DNA from: Isochrysis galbana
Lineage: Eukaryota > Haptophyta > Isochrysidales > Isochrysidaceae
Assembly (NCBI GenBank): GCA_018136815.1
Contig: CM030933.1
Location: 7,714,284 to 7,778,283 of the forward strand
DNA length: 64,000 nucleotides
Direction: 5' to 3'
Part shown: in pieces, positions 38,486-48,300 of the stretch
Numbering within the stretch: the stretch's first letter is position 1
Layout of the letters: every line of letters starts with the position of its first letter
Made by a program: the position numbers and the translations under genes
The notes under the pieces: generated by a model
The model's database searches: none
Told to the model about the DNA's origin: nothing
Seen by the model: the letters and a program-made list of their open reading frames with translations, nothing else

Positions 38486-41400
38486 TTATCGGGCTGTACC
38501 CCGATATTCCCATTTGCTCCGCAGCCAGTTCTCAATTGGCCGCATGAGACTAGGAGTTGACAATGAGCTCTCCTTTAGATCTGAGCCCATTTTGCACGAC
38601 TCATTGTCAAAACTTCGGCCGGGCTCGTCTGTCGCATTGTAACTTGCTCGAGTGGCGTCTTCCGAAATGAGGCGCGTCGCCACAGTGCCATCGGCCATAC
38701 GCAACCCGCCGCCTCCAAGCGAGCCGTGGCGCACGGATGCCGTTGCGTCCGAGTCCGCCTCAAACGAGTTGCACCACAAGTCAAAGACAACGCCACGATC
38801 AGGGGCAGGCATGGGAAGCTTCTGCGAGAAGTCACAGCGGAGCATTTCGTGCAACGTAGCGTCGCCGGCAGCAAGCGCGCTGAATAGCGCCTTCTCCGTT
38901 GCGCCTCCCGCTGCCGAGGCGTGGTGCAATATCGAGAGCGCGCCCTCGCGCGTGTCTTGCTTCAGTAGTATGGGCGAGAGAATGCGTAACAGCTCGAGCG
39001 CCACCTGCCAGACCAAGGCTTCTCCATCTCTCAAGTAGCAATCCCAAACGCGGGCAGCCGTGTCGAGCGCAAGCGTAGAAAGGAAAAGGGAGCTCAGCCA
39101 CACTGGAAGAAAATCGTCGAGTTCCACAGCGAGAGTGGATAGGTGTGCTGTCAATGTTGGGAGCTCGCGACGCATCGCAGAGCGCGCTGCCCGCATGCGC
39201 CACAACGCGTGAGTGGACTCGGCGCCGCCTTCCTCGCGTAGTCGGCCTATGAAATGCGAGTCGAGCAAAGAACACCTGCGTACGTGGAGGGTTGTGATGA
39301 TGACGCGCTGCTACAAGGGTGAAGGCGAGAGGTGGCGGTGATTGGTGGTGGTGGTGGTGGGTGGCGTGAAGGCTGGCATCTGATTGAGAGCACCAGCATG
39401 GAGCGTGCAATTGCCGTAGGCTATGCGGCCCTCCCCCAGGAATCGACGCACATGCAGCCGAAGGCGGCAGGCTGTTCGAGATATAGCAGTAGTGCCGCGG
39501 CAAGTAGGGACGAGTTCTCCCCCAGCTTGGGACCACCATTCCTTGCAGATGCCTCTAGCGCAGCGAGCAAATTCAACAAGGATGCATGCATGGGCGAGTC
39601 ATCGGCAGTGAAAAGGTTGAAATCTACCGGCACTCCGGCCGTCGGCGGCGTCGACGGGAAGGCCCTCATCGGCTCACAGATCTCGCGCGTGATGCGCTCG
39701 AGGGCTGCGAGGCGATCAACAGGGCGCGTTTCTGCGCGCGCCCACTCATACCCATGGGAGCTGCCCACCGTAGCGTCGCCGATCGCAAGTCGCCAAAGCT
39801 GCGTACGCACGCCAGTAGGCACGCCCTCCCACCAAAGCATACGCGTGCGTGGCTGGAGGCGGGCAATGTCCCAGTTGGGCAGAATTTCGCGCCACCAAAC
39901 GTCCGATGCGCTGAGTAGAAAGGCTTCTCTCGGCTGTCCACGTAACGCAACGCGCCGTGCGTGCTGTTCCAATCTCGATCTTTCCACGACCTGTTGGAAG
40001 AAGTGCGTCCATATTTCGAGCTCTTCATGAGTCGCCGCCTGCAGGTCGAGCGTGCGCCCGCCACAAACCAAAGAGAAACAGCCCAAGGCTTCAGGCGATT
40101 TTGCGGAGATGCCATTGCGCCGAAACACCTCCGAAGCAGGGCCCACAAGCACACCTTCCACTAGCGACAGTGGAATGCTCTTCTCCCTCTTCCCACGCGC
40201 AGCGAGGTTCTGATACCGCAATTCATCGGCGGCAATCCACAGGCGGCATGGATGCGCCCGATCGGCTGCGAGGCGCGCGTGGTTGTATTTTTTGAAGGCC
40301 GAGCCTTGCTTGAAGAATTCGAGCAGCTCGAGCTCGCCCATGTCATCGTGGGACATTCCTAAGACAGCGCGAGGCCCTCTCGAGTCAAGTCAGGTCAAAC
40401 GGACCATGCTCTCGGGAGGGCGGCCGCACGAGAGCCTTCTGTGTCTTCCGTACATTGGCGCCAGGGGTGTTGGGAACACACAGAAGAGCTGGCTTTCGAA
40501 TGCTCGTTAGCACCACGGTCGGAGGGAGCTCCGCAAAGCCAACGGAGGCGCCGGGCACAGGGCATACCTGTGCGGATTTCATCATTTTGGATGTCGTCAT
40601 AGACCGACTCCAGTAGCTCGGTGGGTAGATCCTTGCCCGAGTCGATACCGCGGTTGTTGCGCACAAACTCAGCCTTCGTCATCTTGTTCTTTGCCTTAAT
40701 CTGAACTGAGTGCGCATCGGTATTGAGCATGATGACCGAGAAGCCAAGCACGTATGCCGTGTCTGCACTGGAGAAGACGTCAGGGTTTTGATCGGTGAAG
40801 TGCGATGCGAATTCGCACATGATCCGGTCGATTTTCTGGGCCTCGCCGGGCAGCCGAAATGGCGTGAGGAAGGCGCGGATGGCGGCCACAAAGGAGAGGC
40901 CCGCAAAGTTGAACAAGCGCACGTACTCAGCGAGCACTTTCTCATTTGGGTCGCCGCGCTCGCCCAAGTAATCCCCCAGCATGCGCTTCGACAGTCCTTT
41001 CGTGGAGCGGAGGAAGCGGGCCGTCGAGGCAGGGTCGTCACGCAAGAAGCCGCGGTCTTGCAGATAGGCAACACCGTGCCGAGGCTTGACGTTGAATTTG
41101 CGCACTGCAACGAGTAGCTCTTGTTCATACGACGCGACGGGCGGGGCAAAACAATCCGCGCTGTCGTTTGGTGCGGCGCTCGCTTCAGTGGGGTCTGAGC
41201 AGGACGGCAGCTGCGAGAATTGTTCGGACACGTTCTGGCCTCGCACACCGTTGACACACTCGCTGTCGCCGCTGTCGCGGTTGGGGATGCTCATGCACGG
41301 CGCAATGCTATGTCTGGGTGAGATGGGAGGCTCTCGATCTGGGTCAGAGAAGGAATCCTTCCTCCGACGGAACGGGACATCGTCAGGGATGCTACCCCTT

Positions 41401-42722
41401 GAAGAGCTGCACTCGCTCAGAGAGCGGCGCCGCTGTAGGCTGGAGTGGGAACGTTCGGACGGCGACGAGGGCCCCGTGCGTTGGCAGGCCCAACGAACCA
41501 TCGCTGGCGACTTGCACAGTCGAGTGGCCGGCGAGACCGGATCGCGTAGACAGCCAGGGGGCACCTCGTGCGGGCTGGATGAGAAGCAGGAGGCCGACGC
41601 TCGTTCGTTCTCCGTCGGTAGCGCCACTGCGTCTAACTCGCAGCTGATGCTGTTTCTGGACCCAACGAGAAGTCCTGTTGTGGCTGCGTCGTGCAGCGCC
41701 GACTGCTCTCCGGACTTTCCGACCACCATGGCCTTGCCTCGGCTACCCAACGCGCCCACACCGCGCCGCAGCCCGCCAAAGGGATGTGGCGGATTGCTCG
41801 AGCTTCCCAGCATCGGCTTGCCCTCGTTGACAGTGTCAGGCGATCCGGGCGAATCGCCAAAACCGTCCTCGTAGGCTCCTGCGTCGGGCACGTGCACCGC
41901 TTGAAGTGCGCCGCTTGCGCTGCTGGGCGAGGGCGCGACGCTTGTGCCGCTGGTCGATGCAGCCGCGCATCTCGATGGCGAGACGGCAGTCGCGTCGAAA
42001 TCTGATCGGCGCTTCGACGGTGCAGGAGGTTTGGCCAAGCTCGATGATGTTCTCTGCGGCCCGTAGCTGCCAGTGCAGGTCTCCAGAGCGATCCCACCAT
42101 TGTTCAGCCTCTCCGCTGGTTGAGACAGTGGATCGCCGGCATGCCGGGAGGATGCATGACTGTCTTGGTTTGGCACACCTAAGCTTTCGTCATTCATACA
42201 CCCGCCTGAAGGCGAAGGCGCCGCAGCTTCCTCAGAACGGAAGGCGCACGCACACTTTGTGCACGTGGCCGAGTTGTTTTCTAACGGCTGTACCACTGGC
42301 GCGGCTGCGACCTCGGCGGTGAGGCGCGCCCGTGTATGCGTTCGCGCGCGCTCGAGCCGTTCCTGCATGCGCGCCGCCGAGGCTGCCGCTTCTGCTTCCT
42401 TGTCTGGTGTGCGCTCCACTGGCATGGGCTCAGGCGGTGCTCGTGCTGCGGCCGACCAGCTCTGATCGCCAACACTCCATCCGAGCTCTCCGTCCGGTAC
42501 GATCCCGTCCAACGCGGTCATCGCCTTGGGATTTGGCGAGGCTGCCGGCCCAAAGGCATCGAGCACTGAGCGGCCGCTCTGAGAGAGAGAGTGGCTGGCA
42601 TCGGAGAAGGTCCAGGCGGAGCGGAAGGGGTCGGGTGAGGAAGAGTCACTCGTGAAGGACTGCAGCGGCCGAGCCCCGGCCTCTGCTACCTCCTCCTCCT
42701 CCTCCTCGCCCACCTCCGCCAT
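38486..42722 (-). CDS. Sec7-PH-TBC fusion: Arf GEF joined to a Rab-GAP-like domain
   Basis: Three exons: 42722-40568, 40358-39452 and 39275-38486 (1,283 residues). The donors are GTATGC and GTGCGT and the acceptors TTAG and GCAG; phases agree (1, then 2). Start is MAEVGEEEEEE; the upstream frame is simple repeat. Residues 1-530 are disordered. The Sec7 domain is at ~535-718, with the catalytic glutamate in RLPGEAQKIDR and the FSVIMLNTDAHS and FVRNNRGID motifs: Arf nucleotide exchange. A PH-like domain follows at ~720-860 (WIAADELRYQN to HEELEIWTHFFQQVVE). The TBC domain is at ~895-1190 (WWEGVPTGVRTQLWRLAIGD, MRAFP, AAFGCM, LWRMRAARS, LFLSTLALDTAARVWDCYLR). The TBC keeps the Arg of the RxFP motif, but the glutamine-finger motif (normally YxQ) reads LGE. 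TBC-Sec7 fusions are known in some protists. It should act on endomembranes. Confidence 0.88.
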
Positions 42723-42739
42723 TGGCCGCCAGCCGGGGG

Positions 42740-42969
42740 GGAAGAGAGGGCTGGCGGAGAGAGAAGGGGGAGGGGGGAGGGAGGGAGAGCTTGGGGGAGG
42801 CAGAGGAGGAGAGAAGCAAGAGGGGATGTAAAGAAGGGACAAAAAGAAAGGAGTCGTGAGAGGAGACGGAGAAGGAGGAGAAGGAAGGGAGGAGAGAGAA
42901 AGGAAGAGAGAGAGAGAGGAGAAAGGGGGGGGGGGGGAGAGAGAGAGAGAGAGAGAGGAGAAAGGGGGG

Positions 42970-43027
<58 letters not shown>

Positions 43028-43125
43028 AGAGGGAGAGAGGGAGAGGATAGAGGGAGAGAGGGAGAGGGGGGGGGGGGGAGAGGGAGAGGGAGAGAGGTAG
43101 AGGGAGAGAGAGAGGGAGAGATCTC
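42740..43125. repeat. Purine-rich leader with long (GA)n run
   Basis: GA/GGA tract upstream of the Sec7-TBC gene (CT on its sense strand), with an unbroken dinucleotide run at about 42972-43024 and several poly-G runs. It fits the CT-rich leader pattern at other starts here. Any open frame through it is a repeat artefact. Confidence 0.8.
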
Positions 43126-44328
43126 GTGATGGATATTTTATTGATGATTCGAGGGGGGGGGGGGAGGCGGTGCTCCCCTCAAGGGGTGTGAAAAAGGAGC
43201 ACAAGAAGGGGCTTGAGTGCGTGGGTGCAACAAAGAGACCATCCTCCGGATATATTGTAACTAATACAAGATCAAACTGGTCGCTTCCCGTCGAAAGTAG
43301 GAGTACTACTAGAGTAGACGACTACTCTACTCCTAGAGTAGAGGGAGAGAGTCCAGGAGCAACCAGTGCGCTAAAAAGGGGGACGTATTTAGCCCTTCCC
43401 CTTCCCTCCCCCGGGGGGAACGGGTGTGTTCGAGGGCGCGGAGATGAGTGTGTGCGGGAGAGGGGGGAGGACCAGAGTAGAAGATATACCCCAGGTAGGG
43501 GAGGGGCATGGCGAAAAATTCAAGAGAACCACTCTCTACACGTGGTGGCTTTAAATCATACGCGGGCGGGCGGGGGTACGTATGGCGTAGGGGGGAGTAG
43601 GTGAGGTGGGGGTATCATGGATACATCCATGATATGTGCATCATAGATGCATATCGCTATCATGGATATATCCATCTCATGCATCGTGGATGCTCATTCT
43701 AACCTCTGTATGTTTATACTGAGGTCTCTGCTTCTCACTTCTCCCTCGCGGCCGTTTCGAGTCCGCGCGGGGCATTCTTGCGGCACAGAAATTTCTCCGC
43801 GCGCTCTTACTTTGTTACTATGAGTTTCGCGTGCGTTTGTGTGAATGTGCGTGCGCGTGAATGTAGTAAGAATCTTGGGATCTTGGGCACCACCGCGATA
43901 GGGGGCTGCGGTGTCCGGGCGATAGCTTGGCCCAGGCCAGAGTTTCGTTTCGGACCCGCCCAAATTTCGTTTCGAAATTTCGCACGTATTTCGCATTTCA
44001 CTAAGTTTCGGGCCCGCTCCACCCAAATTCCAAATTTCGGGGGTGTTTTGCTTTGCTCTCGGCTCTCGGTTATTATAATAGCGTTAGCGCCGCTAGCTAG
44101 CGCGCTCCGCGCGCATCGATACGCACCTAACTAACACTATAATATAAAAAAATCTTCTTAAAAATCCCCGCTACGTGTGCGGCGTGAGGCAGTGTGCTAG
44201 TGTACCTCCCTACTACCCAACCTTAACCCCTAACAACCCCCTCCCCCTTTCCCAGTTCCCTCTTTAGCGGAGAAGCTGGTTCCGGGGAGGCCGCGCGCGC
44301 TGCTTCGGCCAGGAGTTGGAGAGAAGGG
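43126..44328. other. Intergenic region with palindromes, no gene
   Basis: Includes a CTACTCTA/TAGAGTAG-type inverted block near 43305-43345 and the ATCATGGAT palindrome cluster (43616-43692). No coding signal. Confidence 0.55.
43616..43692. repeat. Cluster of nested palindromes with ATCATGGAT/ATCCATGAT
   Basis: TATCATGGAT and ATCCATGATA form a perfect 10-bp inverted repeat with a 2-base centre at 43616-43637. Next come GCATC...GATGC (43642-43656) and then TATCATGGATATATCCAT (43661-43678). Three stem-forming units lie within 80 bases. Confidence 0.7.
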
Positions 44329-45287
44329 TTGGCCTGGTTAGGGTTTCGTTGCCTTCCCGCGTTTGGCGTTCGCGTTGGCGTTCGGAAATTTCCTCTCACA
44401 TTCCCTAGGTCCGCTACCCTTGGCTTGTAGGTCCTTGCTTCTTTCTTCTCGGTCAAGGTTTTTGGCGAGCGAGTCGGTTGCTCTATCCGCTCGAGATTTG
44501 AGGTTTAATTTGCCATCTCCCCTTGGAGATCAGTGTAGGTTCGCTTCTTAGGTGAGGGAATCTTTCCCCTTGATGCAAGTTACATGCAAGCCCTTGGCCC
44601 CTTTGGTGTTTCTTCCCCTTGGTTGCTACGCAGGGTTGTTCTTTAGAAGCGTCTAGAAGGTTCATGCTCAACGGCAAGATTTCTTCTGTCGTCTGTCGTG
44701 AAGATATCTCGTTGCGATCTGTATCAAAGTGATCGCCGTGGTCGCGCGACATGACGCTCCCCTTCGGACTCTCCGCTACGTGGGAAGTTACAACGGAGAC
44801 ACGCTCCGGCCGTCGCTGCGGAGTCTCTCTCTCTCTCTCTCGCTCTCTCTCTCCGTCTCTCGCGACGTGTTTGAGTTATCGGTGATTTGGGGTCGCGGTT
44901 GCTTGATAATTTGCTTGGTTTGGGTGAATGATTCCGGTGTGTTCGTGAGTCGGTGTATCCTGTTGCTCTCAGCTTCGTTGTCCGTCGTTGTTCGCTGCGT
45001 CGCTGCTCTCAAGCAGTCTAGGCTCCCTCCCTGAGGGAAGAGTTCTTTGTAGGTCTAACAATCTCTTAAAACCCAACACTCTAGGGCCACTAGGAGCGCC
45101 TCGCCGCCCCACCGCCCTTCGTTCGCCGTTCGTTCCCCGTCCAGACACCCACATGGGGTTGCCCGACCCAGTCCAGAATTTCATTCACCCGACTCCCGGC
45201 GGGGAGGAGGGCCAAAGCGCCGCGCTAGCCGCCGGTGCCGCTCGCGACGGAGTGGCTCAGAGCCCTCCGGTAGCGCTCGACTCGACA
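44329..45287 (+). mobile_element. Truncated retrotransposon 5' end, fragment C
   Basis: Near-identical to 23641-24590 of copy B: leader, then the first ~45 codons of gag. Homology begins abruptly at GGCCTGGTTAGGGTTTCGTT and ends abruptly after CTCGACTCGACA at 45287. Differences are a few substitutions and short indels (for example in the CT run near 44826). No second end is visible. The family's leader is therefore at least 810 bases long. Confidence 0.85.
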
Positions 45288-45338
45288 CATGGAAGATGGA
45301 AGCCATGCGCCAGGCGTCTGATTGCGGGTGGTTTGTAA
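45153..45338 (+). pseudogene. gag N-terminal fragment C
   Basis: Starts MGLPDPVQNFIHPTPGGEEG exactly as copy B. After the match ends at 45287 the frame runs on into unrelated sequence and stops at 45338. Confidence 0.8.
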
Positions 45339-45344
45339 CATGCG

Positions 45345-45445
45345 TCAATGGCTATTAATTGTTATGTCTACACATATTCGAGTATTATTGTAAACGGACT
45401 ATGGACGTTTGATGGCTCAACTTGAATTATGTCCCATATTCGTAC
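45345..45445 (-). repeat. Dispersed repeat with GTTC.GT...TATGGGACAT end, copy 3 (reversed)
   Basis: Its reverse complement aligns with 37144-37240: GTTC-GT, AATATGGGACATAA, CAAGTTGAGCCATCAAA, AATACTCGAATATGTGTAGACAT. It lies directly right of fragment C. Confidence 0.6.
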
Positions 45446-45774
45446 AGAACGCCTGAACGCGACAACGCGACCTCATGGATGGCATGGATGGGCCCATGGG
45501 CACATCCCCGCCCATCTCCTCCGACTCCAAGCCATCGGGAGCCACCACGATGGTGGGGGCTATGTGGGCACGTCGAAGCACCTTCGCGGGTGCTTCCCCC
45601 CGCCGCTTAAGAGATGGCGGAAGCACTTGTAACCTACTCCTATTTTTACAGCTTCACTTTCGATTAGAGATACATGAACTATGCGGAAGACAAAAAGAGA
45701 TCCTTTCATCGAAGCCGGCGACAACACCCCGTGCGACGTCGCGTCGTCCCGTCCGACGTCCGACGTCCGACCCG

Positions 45775-46557
45775 ATGGCGCGGCCATTTGCGCTCGGTCC
45801 TCTGGCGGCAGGCGCGGCGATGACGGCGGTGGCAAGGACATATATGCCGCACCATTTGCACGCTGGCACAGCCCATTCACTCGCCTTGGAGCCTGAGGCC
45901 GGTGCACTGCCGGAGGAGTCGAAAGCAGCGACGGGCGCTACGCCACCAAGCACTGAAGAGGAGCTGTCCGCAGCGTTGCTCTCGCATCGCCGCCTCTTCC
46001 TGCTCGGGGACGTAACGGATGACTCCGCTAACGCCCTAGTGAAGCGCTTGCTCTGGCTGGAGGCGACTGCGCCTGGCGAGCCCATCGAACTCGTCATCAA
46101 TTCTAGCGGCGGCTCATTGTGGGCCGGCTTTGCTCTGTTCGACACCATGCGCGCCATCTCGTCTCCTGTCCACACCTGCTGCATTGGTCGCTGCCGCTCC
46201 ATGGCTGCAGTGCTATTAGCCGCTGGCGAGCCGGGCCATCGCTACGCCAGCGAATCCGCACGGTTGATGATACACCAGCCCTATTGGGATAGCGACGCAG
46301 TCGGTAGTTACTCGCAGGCTGATGATCTCAAGGTTCAAGCACACGAGTCTGATCGGCAGCGTCAGCATTGGGCAGCCACGCTGGCAGCACTGACAGGATC
46401 AGATGCAGCCGCGCTAGATTCCAAAATGGTCCGCGACGTGAACCTCACCGCAGCAGAGGCCAAGGAGATGGGTCTTATCGATCACATTCTTGGCAGGATG
46501 AAAGGCGAGGCGGGGCTGCAAGCAGCACCAGAGAGGAAGGACCAGTCAAGTGAGTGA
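45775..46557 (+). CDS. clpP: ClpP-like serine peptidase
   Basis: 260 residues from ATG 45775 (MARPFALGPLAAGAAMTAVA); the frame is open from 45475, so a longer N-terminus is possible. The ClpP core runs from about residue 70: LFLLGDVTDDSANALVKRLL, then INSSGGSLWAGFALFDTMR (oxyanion strand), then IGRCRSMAAVLLAAG with the catalytic Ser where ClpP has GxAASM, then RLMIHQP with the catalytic His, and MVRDVNLTAAEAKEMGLID with the third-triad Asp. The triad looks complete, so it should be an active ClpP subunit rather than an inactive ClpR. The Ala-rich basic N-terminus suggests an organellar targeting peptide. ClpP forms a double heptamer fed by a ClpX/ClpC unfoldase. Retroelement fragment C ends 490 bases upstream. 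Confidence 0.9.
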   Translation: MARPFALGPLAAGAAMTAVARTYMPHHLHAGTAHSLALEPEAGALPEESKAATGATPPSTEEELSAALLSHRRLFLLGDVTDDSANALVKRLLWLEATAPGEPIELVINSSGGSLWAGFALFDTMRAISSPVHTCCIGRCRSMAAVLLAAGEPGHRYASESARLMIHQPYWDSDAVGSYSQADDLKVQAHESDRQRQHWAATLAALTGSDAAALDSKMVRDVNLTAAEAKEMGLIDHILGRMKGEAGLQAAPERKDQSSE

Positions 46558-46894
46558 TGCCCTGGCCCCAGCTCTCTTCAAATATCGATCGACTTGCAAT
46601 GTGATAATCGATTCCGGGGGGCACGGTGCCCACGGTAGATATCTCAAACCCTCTCGGTTTACACTCGCATAATGAGGGGAGTCGTGAGAGATTTTTGCAG
46701 CCACTCAATGGCGACTCAATCGCGGCTCAACAATGGCGAGTCAACGGCTCGCCCTCCCTCTAGAGTCGTGGTTTTGTTCCAACTATAAAGAGCACTACCT
46801 ATTTTTATCACTGTGCGAAGTGAGGGGGGGGAGGCGAGCCACTCACGAGAAATTTTATTTAAAATATTATTTTCATGTTTACGCGAAGATCAGA

Positions 46895-47250
46895 TATAAT
46901 AATAAAATAATTGATGCTATATCCTAGCCAACCCCACCAGCTAATCGGACACAACTTTTCCGTCCCGGAATCACGCCATGCCTGACGAGCCAGGTGTCCG
47001 AGTGCTACCGGGGGGAGGGGGCACTGCCCCCTCCCCTCGATATTTGTCCTCCCCCCAGTGCACGCACCGACCCCGCGCACCCCAGCACGTCCTCTCCTCG
47101 AGTCCACGCTGGGGGAAAACCCCTTTCGGGTAAAAACAACGCGCGCGCGGGGGGGGGGGGGGCACTCGTGAAAGGGAGCCCAGAAGCGCTAATCTCTGCT
47201 CGCCGAAGCGAGTGGCCACGGCAAGCCGCGGCCCTTCCATCCTGGCTCTG
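46895..47250 (+). repeat. Dispersed repeat R2, copy 2
   Basis: Second copy of the 37590-37945 repeat, same strand, with the same self-complementary GAGGGGGCACTGCCCCCTC and the AAAACCCCTTTCGGGTAAAA block before a variable poly-G run. Confidence 0.75.
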
Positions 47251-47601
47251 GCGCCCCCGTCTTCTCTTACCCAAACGGGGCGAGAAGACACGTTTCTGCC
47301 GGAGGGGGTGGGGGGCGAAGGGGGAGGGGGGAGGGGTACGGGCGTACGGCGTACGGCGTACGGCGTACGTGCAAAACGCAAAACGCTTATTTTAACAGTA
47401 GAAGCACAGTTATAATGGTAAAATCGCCATCTTAAGCCTAGAAGAGGTGTTCATCCGGGTCTGCCATCTGGGGCTCCCCCAGATACAATACATACAGGTA
47501 TATTTTGCCCCTCCCCTACCTGCCTCCCCTAGACCCCCAGACATAGTATCCTGTATCTGCCGGGCCAGGAGGTTTGGGGGGTTAGAGGCAGGCCCGGACA
47601 A

Positions 47602-47720
47602 CTATCAGTAAAACTGATAGGGTCATGGGGGCCCCGTGCCCCCCTTCCCCCATCGCAGACACCCACTGGGTGGGCCTGCACACTCAACCTCAGCCCCTGC
47701 CTGCTGGCAGGGGCTGAGCT
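47602..47720 (+). repeat. Hairpin repeat family, copy 2 (fullest copy)
   Basis: Two stems: CTATCAGT/ACTGATAG with an AAA loop (47602-47620), then GGTCATGGGGGCCCCGTGCC, CCATCGCAGACACCC and GGGTGGGCCTG, and finally CAGCCCCTGCC/GGCAGGGGCTG with a TGCT loop (47691-47716). Reversed and less complete at 56864-57010. Confidence 0.7.
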
Positions 47721-48239
47721 GACATCACTCTGGCACAGACCCTCGCCGAGCGCGCATCGCGCGCCGCACGCATTCGCCTGCACTGGACCCTGATCGTATT
47801 GACCCCACCCTGGAAAGACTCGGGCTTGGACCTGCCTCCCATGGACTCCGGCGGCGATGGCGGAGATGATGGCGGAGGCATCGCAGCGAGATTAGGAGGA
47901 GAGGAAAGGGAGGGCATCACCTCCCACTGCGAGGGTGGTGGTGGTGGTGGATGTCCGTCCGGAGAGGAGAAAGGGGGCAGGGCAGGCATGATGCCCGACT
48001 CTGCAGAAGTGGGAGAGACCCCCATTGAGACGTCCAGCGCGGGACGCACCGGATAGGATTCTACACCTGTCGAATCCAGAGTATCTCTATACTCAAAGCG
48101 GATTCGATACTCGATAGTGCGAACGAATTTTGTTTTCAGGGCTTGTCTCGATGGTTCGCCGCTCGTTCGACATACTGAACACCGAGGCTTCACATCGCTC
48201 GTCAATTCATTTGTCTCCTTCTTTGTTTGTTTCGAGCGC

Positions 48240-48300
48240 AACTAAGTTTATACTTGGTTCGCCCATGGGGGGGCACGAGCCCCCCTCTCTCTCCACTCCT
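48240..48300 (+). repeat. Hairpin repeat family, copy 3
   Basis: Stem AACTAAGT/ACTTGGTT (one G-U pair) with a TTAT loop (48240-48259), then CGCCCATGGGGGGGCACGAG, matching the ATGGGGG...G(C/A)G block of the other copies. Confidence 0.55.

Noticed and set aside
42686..43204. 172-codon Ser/Leu/Pro frame on the minus strand
   Set aside because: It is a translation of GA/GGA simple repeats in the leader of the Sec7-TBC gene.
47690..48241. 183-codon minus-strand Pro/Ser-rich frame
   Set aside because: It lies within and between hairpin-family repeats, has no recognisable motif and ends inside a repeat hairpin. I cannot support it as a gene.
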